Source: Henricia sp. BOLD:AAB3569
Taxonomy: Eukaryota; Echinodermata; Asteroidea; Spinulosida; Echinasteridae
Reading direction: 5' to 3'
DNA: 64,000 nt
NCBI GenBank assembly: GCA_037783545.1
Contig: JBBELK010001193.1
Location: 87,202 to 151,201, forward strand
In this document: piece by piece, positions 8,469 through 21,400 of the stretch
How positions within the stretch are numbered: the first letter of the stretch is position 1
Layout of the letters: each line of letters opens with the position of its first letter
Notes under the pieces: model-generated
Databases searched by the model: none
Told to the model about the DNA's origin: nothing
Seen by the model: only the letters and a program-made list of their open reading frames with translations
Program-made: the position numbers and the translations under genes

Positions 8469-11400
8469 ATGGATCTTCGCTGCATGGTGTTGGCAATTAG
8501 TTTTGCTATTCTAGCCAAAGTCAGATCGCATGACAATATCCCAAGTAGGCCTATTGGATTTTGGTGGAATGGGAGCTACTTTGTGAAGAACTCGCCAAAA
8601 TCTGTGGACAACGATCCGGTGAGTCTGTTCCATGCAAGTCTGTATGCCAAGCCACCTGGAATCAGCTTATTCAAGAAATATGGACATCTTATGGAAAATA
8701 GAAACGAATCTGTTGGTATTATCTCTCAAACTGCGCTACCTTTACTTTTGTCTGGAGATGTACATTCAAACCCAGGACCTGATACTAGTGATAGCAACCA
8801 ACAACCACAGGAAGATAACGCTGTTTGTACCGAATGCAGTAACTTAGTCGATTGGGAAGACGAAGGCATCGAATGCGAAAAATGTGGTCGCTGGTATCAC
8901 AGAAAATGTGTCAACATGAATCTTACCATGTACAACCTGTATAATGAACACCCTTCACTGGAGTGGTCCTGCATATTATGCGAGCTTCCGGCATTTTCGC
9001 CCTCAATGTTCGAGGATAGTACACTTTCAGACTCGGATTTACAAAATGTTTCCAGTGCCAGTCTATCTCAGGACGTGTTAAGCCCTCGTGTTCTACCAGG
9101 GCAACAGACAAACAACACAAACAACAATAGAACTAAGAGAAGAAAGTCTGATCTACCTAAACGCCCACTTCGGTTCCTTAACATTAACTGTCAAAGCATT
9201 CGAGCAAAACTGCCTCTTTTCCTAGCCGTCTTGGACTCGGAGAAACCTGACGTGGTTGCTGGAACTGAATCGTGGCTTACAGCTGATATAAAGACTGGTG
9301 AAATATTTCCACCTCAGTACCAGGTTTTTCACAAAGACCGGTGTAATGGTAAAATGGGTGGTGGCGTGTTTATTGCCGTTCATGCCTCTCTTGTTGCCAA
9401 AGCTGAATTAACTTTAGACTGCGATTGTGAGTTAACCTGGTGCAGTATTCATTTTAAAAGTTGTAAACCAATTTACATTGGAGCTTTCTATAGGCCCCCA
9501 AATTCAGACATGAACAGCATGGAACATTTGCAGAATTCGCTTGACAAGCTACCAGCACATGCACAGATTTGGTTGATGGGAGACTTTAACTTACCAGATG
9601 TGAATTGGCATAACCACATTTTTACGCCTGGTGGAAGACACCCAGCTGCAAGTAAGATGATGATTGATATCGCCAATAGCAGAAATTGTACTCAAGTCGT
9701 CACTGATTGTACACGACAAAATCATATCCTTGACCTTTGCTTCACTAACTTGCCAGCTTTGGTTGAAAATGTTTCAATCTTGGCAGGAATAAGTGATCAC
9801 AACATAGTCGCAATTAACACCCTTTTAAAACCACCTCGTAATAGACCTATAAAACGAAAGGTCTATTTCTATGACAAAGCAGACATTAATGGATTATCAG
9901 ACGGCTTGAATGAATTTGGAGACACATTGACTGAGGAAAAGATTAGTCGGTCATCGGTTGAGGAACTTTGGACTTCATTCAAAGATGTACTGTTTTCACT
10001 CATGGAAAAGTATATTCCGAGCAAAATGTCTTCTACCAACTACAACCTGCCGTGGATAGATGGCACACTCAGACGTGCTATTCGCCGAAAACAAAGACTG
10101 TACAACAGGGCAAAACGAACCAACCAGGCAGACCACTGGGAAAAATTTAAACAAGTCAGGCGTTCTATCGACCGTGCCATTCGACAAGCTTATCGTCACT
10201 ATGTCACAGAGGTCATTGGTGGCAGTTTAGCTACAAATAATACTAAACCGTTCTGGAATTTTGTAAAATCTAAAAGACAAGAAAATTTTGGAGTTGGTAC
10301 ACTTAATTCTCCCGAAGGAGTTGCAGCCACCCAACAAGAGAAGGCTAATGTGTTGAGCAGGCAGTTTGAGTCTGTCTTCACTGTAGAGGAATACCTCAAC
10401 ATTCCTGATCTTGGTCCATGTAATGCTGCCGAGTTTCCTGAAATTGATGTTTCCACTGAGGGAGTAGAAATGTTACTGAACAACTTGCAGCCCCAGAAAG
10501 CTCCTGGACCAGATGGAGTATCACCTCGAATTCTGAAGCTGTGTGCATCAAGTGTAGCTCCTATCCTTCAAGTTATATTCCAAAAATCACTCGACACAGG
10601 TGTTTTGCCATTAGACTGGCTCCATGCAAATGTTGTCCCAGTTTTCAAGAGTGGAGACAGGGCTGAGCCGGTTAATTATCGCCCCATCTCGCTCACGTCA
10701 GTTCCATGCAAACTTTTAGAACATATTATCTGTCACACAATTATGGATTTTTGGGAAACACAAAATGTGCTATGCGACAATCAACATGGATTTCGGAAAG
10801 GGCGATCCTGTGAGACACAGCTAGCTGCTACAATTGAGGATCTTGCCAGTGCACCGGACCAGAGAAGCCAGGTTGACTGTATAATCTTAGACTTTAGTAA
10901 AGCATTTGATCGAGTCCCACAACAACGTCTGTTAGCCAAACTTAGACACAGTGGATTATCGGAGTCCTTGGTTCAGTGGATGAGGTGCTTTCTTACCGAA
11001 AGAACTCAGCAAGTTGTCATTGACGGAATTACATCAGAGAAAGTCCATGTTTGCTCTGGAGTACCTCAAGGCACAGTCCTGGGACCAGCAATGTTTCTCC
11101 TATATATTAACGACCTCCCAGATAATATCCAGTCCACTGTGAGACTTTTAGCCGATGATTGCATAATGTATCGGAATATCGCCACTGTTGAGGATTCATT
11201 GATCCTACAGAGGGATGTTGACACCATGTGTGCCTGGCAAGATAGATGGCTGATGAAATTTAATGTCAAGAAGTGCTCTGTGATGCATATCACACACAAG
11301 AAGAAACCATTATCATTTAGCTATACTTTAGGGGGGTTACAACTTCAACCAGTGGAAAGTCATACTTACCTTGGCATTACGTTGAATAGTAAACTCACCT

Positions 11401-11984
11401 GGACTACACACATTAACAACGTCATTTCCAAAGCCAACAAGACTCTTGGTCTTTTAAGACGTAATTTCTACCATGGGAATCAACATGTAAAGTCAACAGC
11501 ATATAAGACCCTTGTAAGACCTCAGCTTGAATACTGCTCAACTATCTGGGACCCCCACCATCGGAACTACATTAATGCTCTAGAAGCTGTCCAAAACAGA
11601 GCTGCCAGATTCGTAAAGAAAGATTTCTCCCGGGATAATAGTGTTTCTGCTATGGTGCAGGATCTTCAGTGGAAACGACTTGAGGAAAGAAGGCTTGGAG
11701 CTAGACTGACACTTCTGTACAAAGCTCATCATTATATCGCCTCAATTGATCTCCAAAAGTTTCCTGTCAACCATCGGCGTATACACACGAGGCAAAACAC
11801 AGGATTATCATTTATACGTCCCCAAGTAAACAAAGATTGCTACAAATTCTCATTTCTACCAAGAACTGTGGCTCAGTGGAACTCTCTGCCTCTAACTGCT
11901 AAAGACTCTCAGAGCCTGGAGGACTTTAAATCACAAATTGACAAAATTAATCTTCTTGAAATTACGCGGGGGGTCCTTGACTAG
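8469..11984 (+). CDS. LINE polyprotein: 2A-like leader, PHD finger, APE endonuclease, reverse transcriptase (copy 2)
   Basis: 1171 residues, the same domain order and catalytic residues as copy 1: 2A-like motif at 8757-8780, PHD cluster about residues 120-171, endonuclease about 235-455, RT about 660-930 with the LLADD motif at 893-897. Only two residues differ. One is E433 (codon at 9765; K in copy 1), just before the endonuclease SDH motif. The other is P796 (base 10855; L in copy 1), in the helix-like stretch 12 residues ahead of the RT catalytic D808. A proline there could weaken the enzyme, so copy 1 is the likelier active one; that is inference. No frameshift or stop is present. Confidence 0.93.
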   Translation: MDLRCMVLAISFAILAKVRSHDNIPSRPIGFWWNGSYFVKNSPKSVDNDPVSLFHASLYAKPPGISLFKKYGHLMENRNESVGIISQTALPLLLSGDVHSNPGPDTSDSNQQPQEDNAVCTECSNLVDWEDEGIECEKCGRWYHRKCVNMNLTMYNLYNEHPSLEWSCILCELPAFSPSMFEDSTLSDSDLQNVSSASLSQDVLSPRVLPGQQTNNTNNNRTKRRKSDLPKRPLRFLNINCQSIRAKLPLFLAVLDSEKPDVVAGTESWLTADIKTGEIFPPQYQVFHKDRCNGKMGGGVFIAVHASLVAKAELTLDCDCELTWCSIHFKSCKPIYIGAFYRPPNSDMNSMEHLQNSLDKLPAHAQIWLMGDFNLPDVNWHNHIFTPGGRHPAASKMMIDIANSRNCTQVVTDCTRQNHILDLCFTNLPALVENVSILAGISDHNIVAINTLLKPPRNRPIKRKVYFYDKADINGLSDGLNEFGDTLTEEKISRSSVEELWTSFKDVLFSLMEKYIPSKMSSTNYNLPWIDGTLRRAIRRKQRLYNRAKRTNQADHWEKFKQVRRSIDRAIRQAYRHYVTEVIGGSLATNNTKPFWNFVKSKRQENFGVGTLNSPEGVAATQQEKANVLSRQFESVFTVEEYLNIPDLGPCNAAEFPEIDVSTEGVEMLLNNLQPQKAPGPDGVSPRILKLCASSVAPILQVIFQKSLDTGVLPLDWLHANVVPVFKSGDRAEPVNYRPISLTSVPCKLLEHIICHTIMDFWETQNVLCDNQHGFRKGRSCETQLAATIEDLASAPDQRSQVDCIILDFSKAFDRVPQQRLLAKLRHSGLSESLVQWMRCFLTERTQQVVIDGITSEKVHVCSGVPQGTVLGPAMFLLYINDLPDNIQSTVRLLADDCIMYRNIATVEDSLILQRDVDTMCAWQDRWLMKFNVKKCSVMHITHKKKPLSFSYTLGGLQLQPVESHTYLGITLNSKLTWTTHINNVISKANKTLGLLRRNFYHGNQHVKSTAYKTLVRPQLEYCSTIWDPHHRNYINALEAVQNRAARFVKKDFSRDNSVSAMVQDLQWKRLEERRLGARLTLLYKAHHYIASIDLQKFPVNHRRIHTRQNTGLSFIRPQVNKDCYKFSFLPRTVAQWNSLPLTAKDSQSLEDFKSQIDKINLLEITRGVLD
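8757..8780 (+). other. 2A-like translational recoding motif, copy 2
   Basis: Same eight residues D-V-H-S-N-P-G-P as copy 1, with the same leucine-rich upstream context and His in place of the consensus Glu. Confidence 0.65.
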
Positions 11985-12004
11985 AAGCTGCCAGCACCAC
12001 GTCT

Positions 12005-12065
12005 GTACCCTGTGCGGGATATCCCTTGAGGGAGGTTGCACAGTACTCAACAGATGCAGATGCAG
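12005..12065 (+). other. LINE 3' end: hairpin plus short terminal repeats, copy 2
   Basis: Identical to copy 1: CTGTGC/GCACAG stem, internal GGGATATCCC palindrome (12016-12025) and two terminal GATGCA-type repeats before the ATTT flank. Confidence 0.55.
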
Positions 12066-13211
12066 ATTTCTACGGCCGTTGACTCACCCCAGATTGTGAC
12101 GGGAATTAGGTCAAAGTGTGTCCCAAATGCCGGCAAATTTGGAAATCAAGGGAATTTTCCAACCAACTTCAAATTTTGCATGCTCCAAACTGTATATATT
12201 CCGCACTTGTCATGCAAAATTGACAGATTTTCGCTGGGAAATGACGGAGAAATTTCAGAGTTTAGGAAAAACGGAGCTCGGCTGCGTGGTTATTCCCCTA
12301 ACCGTGGCTGTTGGGACACCCTGCGCATGCGCTGGTGTACATTTCTACGGCCGTTGACTCACCCCAGATTGTGACGGGAATTAGGTCAAAGTGTGTCCCA
12401 AATGCCGGCAAATTTGGAAATCAAGGAATTTTCCAACCAACTTCAAATTTTGCATGCTCCAAACTGTATATATTCCGCACTTGTCATGCAAAATTGACAG
12501 ATTTTCGCTGGGAAAAGACGGAGAAATTTCAGAGTTTAGGGAAAACGGAGCTCGGCTGCGTGGTTATTCCCCTAACCGTGGCTGTTGGGACACCCTGCGC
12601 ATGCGCTGGTGTACATTTGTACGGCCGTTGACTCACCCCAGATTGTGACGGGAATTAGGTCAAAGTGTGTCCCAAATGCCGGCAAATTTGGAAATCAAGG
12701 AATTTTCCAACCAACTTCAAATTTTGCATGCTCCAAACTGTATATATTCCGCACTTGTCATGCAAAATTGACAGATTTTCGCTGGGAAATGACGGAGAAA
12801 TTTCAGAGTTTAGGGAAAACGGAGCTCGGCTGCGTGGTTATTCCCCTAACCGTGGCTGTTGGGACACCCTGAGCCGCGCTGGTGTACATTTGTACGGCCG
12901 TTGACTCACCCCAGATTGTGACGGGAATTAGGTCAAAGTGTGTCCCAAATGCCGGCAAATTTGGAAATCAAGGAATTTTCCAACCAACTTCAAATTTTGC
13001 ATGCTCCAAACTGTATATATTCCGCACTTGTCATGCAAAATTGACAGATTTTCGCTGGGAAATGACGGAGAAATTTCAGAGTTTAGGGAAAACGGAGCTC
13101 GGCTGCGTGGTTATTCCCCTAACCGTGGCTGTTGGGACACCCTGCGCATGCGCTGGTGTACATTTCTACGGCCGTTGACTCACCCCAGATTGTGACGGGA
13201 ATTAGGTCAAA

Positions 13212-14312
13212 GTGTGTCCCAAATGCCGGCAAATTTGGAAATCAAGGAATTTTCCAACCAACTTCAAATTTTGCATGCTCCAAACTGTATATATTCCGCA
13301 CTTGTCATGCAAAATTGACAGATTTTCGCTGGGAAATGACGGAGAAATTTCAGAGTTTAGGGAAAACGGAGCTCGGCTGCGTGGTTATTCCCCTAACCGT
13401 GCTTGTTGGGACACCCTGCGCATGCGCCGCGCTGGTGTACATTTGTACGGCCGTTGACTCACCTCAGATTGTGACGGGAATTAGGTCAAAGTGTGTCCCA
13501 AATGCCGGCAAATTTGGAAATCAAGGAATTTTCCAACCAACTTCAAATTTTGCATGCTCCAAACTGTATATATCACTTGTCATGCAAAATTGACAGATTT
13601 TCGCTGGGAAATGACGGAGAAATTTCAGAGTTTAGGGAAAACGGATCTCGGCTGCGTGGTTATTCCCCTAACCGTGGCTGTTGGGACACCCTGCGCCGCG
13701 CTGGTGTACATTTGTACGGCCGTTGACTCACCCCAGATTGTGACGGGAATTAGGTCAAAGTGTGTCCCAAATGCCGGCAAATTTGGAAATCAAGGAATTT
13801 TCCAACCAACTTCAAATTTTGCATGCTCCAAACTGTATATATTCCGCACTTGTCATGCCAAATTGACAGGTTTTCGCTGGGAAATGACGGAGAAATTTCA
13901 GAGTTTAGGGAAAACGGAGCTCGGCTGCGTGGTTATTCCCCAAACCGTGGCTGTTGGGACACCCTGCGCATGCGCCGCGCTGGTGTACATTTGTACGGCC
14001 GTTGACTCACCCCAGATTGTGACGGGAATTAGGTCAAAGTGTGTCCCAAATGCCGGCAAATTTGGAAATCAAGGAATTTTCCAACCAACTTCAAATTTTG
14101 CATGCTCCAAACTGTATATATTCCGCACTTGTCATGCAAAATTGACAGATTTTCGCTGGGAAATGACGGAGAAATTTCAGAGTTTAGGGAAAACGGAGCT
14201 CGGCTGCGTGGTTATTCCCCTAACCGTGGCTGTTGGGACACCCTGCGCATGCGCTGGTGTACATTTCTACGGCCGTTGACTCACCCCAGATTGTGACGGG
14301 AATTAGGTCAAA
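13212..14312 (+). repeat. 1101-bp tetramer higher-order unit, first copy
   Basis: Four monomers of 279, 269, 279 and 274 bp. The next unit, 14313-15412, repeats the same monomer order and the same private substitutions, apart from a 1-bp loss near 15259. Confidence 0.85.
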
Positions 14313-16513
14313 GTGTGTCCCAAATGCCGGCAAATTTGGAAATCAAGGAATTTTCCAACCAACTTCAAATTTTGCATGCTCCAAACTGTATATATTCCGC
14401 ACTTGTCATGCAAAATTGACAGATTTTCGCTGGGAAATGACGGAGAAATTTCAGAGTTTAGGGAAAACGGAGCTCGGCTGCGTGGTTATTCCCCTAACCG
14501 TGCTTGTTGGGACACCCTGCGCATGCGCCGCGCTGGTGTACATTTGTACGGCCGTTGACTCACCTCAGATTGTGACGGGAATTAGGTCAAAGTGTGTCCC
14601 AAATGCCGGCAAATTTGGAAATCAAGGAATTTTCCAACCAACTTCAAATTTTGCATGCTCCAAACTGTATATATCACTTGTCATGCAAAATTGACAGATT
14701 TTCGCTGGGAAATGACGGAGAAATTTCAGAGTTTAGGGAAAACGGATCTCGGCTGCGTGGTTATTCCCCTAACCGTGGCTGTTGGGACACCCTGCGCCGC
14801 GCTGGTGTACATTTGTACGGCCGTTGACTCACCCCAGATTGTGACGGGAATTAGGTCAAAGTGTGTCCCAAATGCCGGCAAATTTGGAAATCAAGGAATT
14901 TTCCAACCAACTTCAAATTTTGCATGCTCCAAACTGTATATATTCCGCACTTGTCATGCCAAATTGACAGGTTTTCGCTGGGAAATGACGGAGAAATTTC
15001 AGAGTTTAGGGAAAACGGAGCTCGGCTGCGTGGTTATTCCCCAAACCGTGGCTGTTGGGACACCCTGCGCATGCGCCGCGCTGGTGTACATTTGTACGGC
15101 CGTTGACTCACCCCAGATTGTGACGGGAATTAGGTCAAAGTGTGTCCCAAATGCCGGCAAATTTGGAAATCAAGGAATTTTCCAACCAACTTCAAATTTT
15201 GCATGCTCCAAACTGTATATATTCCGCACTTGTCATGCAAAATTGACAGATTTTCGCTGGAAATGACGGAGAAATTTCAGAGTTTAGGGAAAACGGAGCT
15301 CGGCTGCGTGGTTATTCCCCTAACCGTGGCTGTTGGGACACCCTGCGCATGCGCTGGTGTACATTTCTACGGCCGTTGACTCACCCCAGATTGTGACGGG
15401 AATTAGGTCAAAGTGTGTCCCAAATGCCGGCAAATTTGGAAATCAAGGAATTTTCCAACCAACTTCAAATTTTGCATGCTCCAAACTGTATATATTCCGC
15501 ACTTGTCATGCAAAATTGACAGATTTTCGCTGGGAAATGACGGAGAAATTTCAGAGTTTAGGGAAAACGGAGCTCGGCTGCGTGGTTATTCCCCTAACCG
15601 TGGCTGTTGGGACACCCTGCGCATGCGCCGCGCTGGTGTACATTTGTACGGCCGTTGACTCACCTCAGATTGTGACGGGAATTAGGTCAAAGTGTGTCCA
15701 AATGCCGGCAAGTTTGGAAATCAAGGAATTTTCCAACCAACTTCAAATTTTGCATGCTCCAAACTGTATATATCACTTGTCATGCAAAATTGACAGATTT
15801 TCGCTGGGAAATGACGGAGAAATTTCAGAGTTTAGGGAAAACGGATCTCGGCTGCGCGGTTATTCCCCTAACCGTGGCTGTTGGGACACCCTGCGCCGCG
15901 CTGGTGTACATTTGTACGGCCGTTGACTCACCCCAGATTGTGACGGGAATTAGGTCAAAGTGTGTCCCAAATGCCGGCAAATTTGGAAATCAAGGAATTT
16001 TCCAACCAACTTCAAATTTTGCATGCTCCAAACTGTATATATTCCGCACTTGTCATGCAAAATTGACAGGTTTTCGCTGGGAAATGACGGAGAAATTTCA
16101 GAGTTTAGGGAAAACGGAGCTCGGCTGCGTGGTTATTCCCCAAACCGTGGCTGTTGGGACACCCTGCGCATGCGCCGCGCTGGTGTACATTTGTACGGCC
16201 GTTGACTCACCCCAGATTGTGACGGGAATTAGGTCAAAGTGTGTCCCAAATGCCGGCAAATTGGAAATCAAGGAATTTTCCAACCAACTTCAAATTTTGC
16301 ATGCTCCAAACTGTATATATTCCGCACTTGTCATGCAAAATTGACAGATTTTCGCTGGGAAATGACGGAGAAATTTCAGAGTTTAGGGAAAACGGAGCTC
16401 GGCTGCGTGGTTATTCCCCTAACCGTGGCTGTTGGGACACCCTGCGCATGCGCTGGTGTACATTTGTACGGCCGTTGACTCACCCAAGATTGTGACGGGA
16501 ATTAGGTCAAAGT

Positions 16514-18437
16514 GTGTCCCAAATGCCGGCAAGTTTTGGAAATCAAGGAATTTTCCAACCAACTTCAAATTTTGCATGCTCCAAACTGTATATATTCCGC
16601 ACTTGTCATGCAAAATTGACAGATTTTCGCTGGGAAATGACGGAGAAATTTCAGAGTTTAGGGAAAACGGAGCTCGGCTGCGTGGTTATTCCCCTAACCG
16701 TGGCTGTTGGGACACCCTGCGCATGCGCTGGTGTACATTTCTATGGCCGTTGACTCACCCCAGATTGTGACGGGAATTAGGTCAAAGTGTGTCCCAAATG
16801 CCGGCAAATTTGGAAATCAAGGAATTTTCCAACCAACTTCAAATTTTGCATGCTCCAAACTGTATATATTCCGCACTTGTCATGCAAAATTGACAGATTT
16901 TCGCTGGGAAATGACGGATAAATTTCAGAGTTTAGGGAAAACGGAGCTCGGCTGCGTGGTTATTCCCCTAACCGTGGCTGTTGGGACACCCTGCGCATGC
17001 GCTGGTGTACATTTCTATGGCCGTTGACTCACCCCAGATTGTGACGGGAATTAGGTCAAAGTGTGTCCCAAATGCCGGCAAATTTGGAAATCAAGGAATT
17101 TTCCAACCAACTTCAAATTTTGCATGCTCCAAACTGTATATATTCCGCACTTGTCATGCAAAATTGACAGATTTTCGCTAGGAAATGACGGAGAAATTTC
17201 AGAGTTTAGGGAAAACGGAGCTCGGCTGCGTGGTTATTCCCCTAACCGTGGCTGTTGGGACACCCTGCGCATGCGCTGGTGTACATTTCTACGGCCGTTG
17301 ACTCACCCCAGATTGTGACGGGAATTAGGTCAAAGTGTGTCCCAAATGCCGGCAAATTTGGAAATCAAGGAATTTTCCAACCAACTTCAAATTTTGCATG
17401 CTCCAAACTGTATATATTCCGCACTTGTCATGCAAAATTGACAGATTTTCGCTGGGAAATGACGGAGAAATTTCAGAGTTTAGGGAAAACAGAGCTCGGC
17501 TGCGTGGTTATTCCCCTAACCGTGGCTGTTGGGACACCCTGCGCATGCGCCGCGCTGGTGTACATTTGTACGGCCGTTGACTCACCTCAGATTGTGACGG
17601 GAATTAGGTCAAAGTGTGTCCCAAATGCCGGCAAATTTGGAAATCAAGGAATTTTCCAACCAACTTCAAATTTTGCATGCTCCAAACTGTATATATCACT
17701 TGTCATGCAAAATTGACAGATTTTCGCTGGGAAATGACGGAGAAATTTCAGAGTTTAGGGAAAACGGATCTCGGCTGCGTGGTTATTCCCCTAACCGTGG
17801 CTGTTGGGACACCCTGCGCCGCGCTGGTGTACATTTGTACGGCCGTTGACTCACCCCAGATTGTGACGGGAATTAGGTCAAAGTGTGTCCCAAATGCCGG
17901 CAAATTTGGAAATCAAGGAATTTTCCAACCAACTTCAAATTTTGCATGCTCCAAACTGTATATATTCCGCACTTGTCATGCAAAATTGACAGGTTTTCGC
18001 TGGGAAATGACGGAGAAATTTCAGAGTTTAGGGAAAACGGAGCTCGGCTGCGTGGTTATTCCCCAAACCGTGGCTGTTGGGACACCCTGCGCATGCGCCG
18101 CGCTGGTGTACATTTGTACGGCCGTTGACTCACCCCAGATTGTGACGGGAATTAGGTCAAAGTGTGTCCCAAATGCCGGCAAATTTGGAAATCAAGGAAT
18201 TTTCCAACCAACTTCAAATTTTGCATGCTCCAAACTGTATATATTCCGCACTTGTCATGCAAAATTGACAGATTTTCGCTGGGAAATGACGGAGAAATTT
18301 CAGAGTTTAGGGAAAACGGAGCTCGGCTGCGTGGTTATTCCCCTAACCGTGGCTGTTGGGACACCCTGCGCATGCGCTGGTGTACATTTGTACGGCCGTT
18401 GACTCACCCAAGATTGTGACGGGAATTAGGTCAAAGT
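16514..18437 (+). repeat. 1924-bp heptamer higher-order unit
   Basis: Begins at the monomer carrying GCAAGTTTTGG after CACCCAAGATTG. The same pair of rare variants reappears exactly 1924 bp later at 18407-18460. The first copy has since gained private changes (GGATAAATTT near 16916, CGCTAGGAAATG near 17177) absent from the second. Confidence 0.75.
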
Positions 18438-21400
18438 GTGTCCCAAATGCCGGCAAGTTTTGGAAATCAAGGAATTTTCCAACCAACTTCAAATTTTGCA
18501 TGCTCCAAACTGTATATATTCCGCACTTGTCATGCAAAATTGACAGATTTTCGCTGGGAAATGACGGAGAAATTTCAGAGTTTAGGGAAAACGGAGCTCG
18601 GCTGCGTGGTTATTCCCCTAACCGTGGCTGTTGGGACACCCTGCGCATGCGCTGGTGTACATTTCTATGGCCGTTGACTCACCCCAGATTGTGACGGGAA
18701 TTAGGTCAAAGTGTGTCCCAAATGCCGGCAAATTTGGAAATCAAGGAATTTTCCAACCAACTTCAAATTTTGCATGCTCCAAACTGTATATATTCCGCAC
18801 TTGTCATGCAAAATTGACAGATTTTCGCTGGGAAATGACGGAGAAATTTCAGAGTTTAGGGAAAACGGAGCTCGGCTGCGTGGTTATTCCCCTAACCGTG
18901 GCTGTTGGGACACCCTGCGCATGCGCTGGTGTACATTTCTATGGCCGTTGACTCACCCCAGATTGTGACGGGAATTAGGTCAAAGTGTGTCCCAAATGCC
19001 GGCAAATTTGGAAATCAAGGAATTTTCCAACCAACTTCAAATTTTGCATGCTCCAAACTGTATATATTCCGCACTTGTCATGCAAAATTGACAGATTTTC
19101 GCTGGGAAATGACGGAGAAATTTCAGAGTTTAGGGAAAACGGAGCTCGGCTGCGTGGTTATTCCCCTAACCGTGGCTGTTGGGACACCCTGCGCATGCGC
19201 TGGTGTACATTTCTACGGCCGTTGACTCACCCCAGATTGTGACGGGAATTAGGTCAAAGTGTGTCCCAAATGCCGGCAAATTTGGAAATCAAGGAATTTT
19301 CCAACCAACTTCAAATTTTGCATGCTCCAAACTGTATATATTCCGCACTTGTCATGCAAAATTGACAGATTTTCGCTGGGAAATGACGGAGAAATTTCAG
19401 AGTTTAGGGAAAACGGAGCTCGGCTGCATGGTTATTCCCCTAACCGTGGCTGTTGGGACACCCTGCGCATGCGCCGCGCTGGTGTACATTTGTACGGCCG
19501 TTGACTCACCCCAGATTGTGACGGGAATTAGGTCAAAGTGTGTCCCAAATGCCGGCAAATTTGGAAATCAAGGAATTTTCCAACCAACTTCAAATTTTGC
19601 ATGCTCCAAACTGTATATATTCCGCACTTGTCATGCAAAATTGACAGATTTTCGCTGGGAAATGACGGAGAAATTTCAGAGTTTAGGGAAAACGGAGCTC
19701 GGCTGCGTGGTTATTCCCCTAACCGTGGCTGTTGGGACACCCTGCGCATGCGCTGGTGTACATTTCTACGGCCGTTGACTCACCCCAGATTGTGACGGGA
19801 ATTAGGTCAAAGTGTGTCCCAAATGCCGGCAAATTTGGAAATCAAGGAATTTTCCAACCAACTTCAAATTTTGCATGCTCCAAACTGTATATATTCCGCA
19901 CTTGTCATGCAAAATTGACAGATTTTCGCTGGGAAATGACGGAGAAATTTCAGAGTTTAGGGAAAACGGAGCTCGGCTGCATGGTTATTCCCCTAACCGT
20001 GGCTGTTGGGACACCCTGCGCATGCGCTGGTGTACATTTCTACGGCCGTTGACTCACCCCAGATTGTGACGGGAATTAGGTCAAAGTGTGTCCCAAATGC
20101 CGGCAAATTTGGAAATCAAGGAATTTTCCAACCAACTTCAAATTTTGCATGCTCCAAACTGTATATATTCCGCACTTGTCATGCAAAATTGACAGATTTT
20201 CGCTGGGAAATGACGGAGAAATTTCAGAGTTTAGGGAAAACGGAGCTCGGCTGCGTGGTTATTCCCCTAACCGTGGCTGTTGGGACACCCTGCGCATGCG
20301 CCGCGCTGGTGTACATTTGTACGGCCGTTGACTCACCTCAGATTGTGACGGGAATTAGGTCAAAGTGTGTCCCAAATGCCGGCAAATTTGGAAATCAAGG
20401 AATTTTCCAACCAACTTCAAATTTTGCATGCTCCAAACTGTATATATCACTTGTCATGCAAAATTGACAGATTTTCGCTGGGAAATGACGGAGAAATTTC
20501 AGAGTTTAGGGAAAACGGATCTCGGCTGCGTGGTTATTCCCCTAACCGTGGCTGTTGGGACACCCTGCGCCGCGCTGGTGTACATTTGTACGGCCGTTGA
20601 CTCACCCCAGATTGTGACGGGAATTAGGTCAAAGTGTGTCCCAAATGCCGGCAAATTTGGAAATCAAGGAATTTTCCAACCAACTTCAATTTTTGCATGC
20701 TCCAAACTGTATATATTCCGCACTTGTCATGCAAAATTGACAGATTTTCGCTGGGAAATGACGGAGAAATTTCAGAGTTTAGGGAAAACGGAGCTCGGCT
20801 GCATGGTTATTCCCCTAACCGTGGCTGTTGGGACACCCTGCGCATGCGCCGCGCTGGTGTACATTTGTACGGCCGTTGACTCACCCCAGATTGTGACGGG
20901 AATTAGGTCAAAGTGTGTCCCAAATGCCGGCAAATTTGGAAATCAAGGAATTTTCCAACCAACTTCAAATTTTGCATGCTCCAAACTGTATATATTCCGC
21001 ACTTGTCATGCAAAATTGACAGATTTTCGCTGGGAAATGACGGAGAAATTTCAGAGTTTAGGGAAAACGGAGCTCGGCTGCCTGGTTATTCCCCTAACCG
21101 TGGCTGTTGGGACACCCTGCGCATGCGCTGGTGTACATTTCTACGGCCGTTGACTCACCCCAGATTGTGACGGGAATTAGGTCAAAGTGTGTCCCAAATG
21201 CCGGCAAATTTAGAAATCAAGGAATTTTCCAACCAACTTCAAATTTTGCATGCTCCAAACTGTATATATTCCGCACTTGTCATGCAAAATTGACAGATTT
21301 TCGCTGGGAAATGACGGAGAAATTTCAGAGTTTAGGGAAAACGGAGCTCGGCTGCATGGTTATTCCCCTAACCGTGGCTGTTGGGACACCCTGCGCATGC

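Larger units (their letters stand above)
8165..12065 (+). mobile_element. CR1-like non-LTR retrotransposon (LINE), copy 2, full length
   Basis: Same length (3901 bp), same monomer position and same ATTT flanks (8161-8164 and 12066-12069) as copy 1, displaced by exactly 5824 bp at both ends and with no net indel inside. Two independent insertions would not share both the monomer site and the surrounding monomer variants. It is therefore a segmental (array-level) duplicate of copy 1 or the reverse. Confidence 0.94.
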
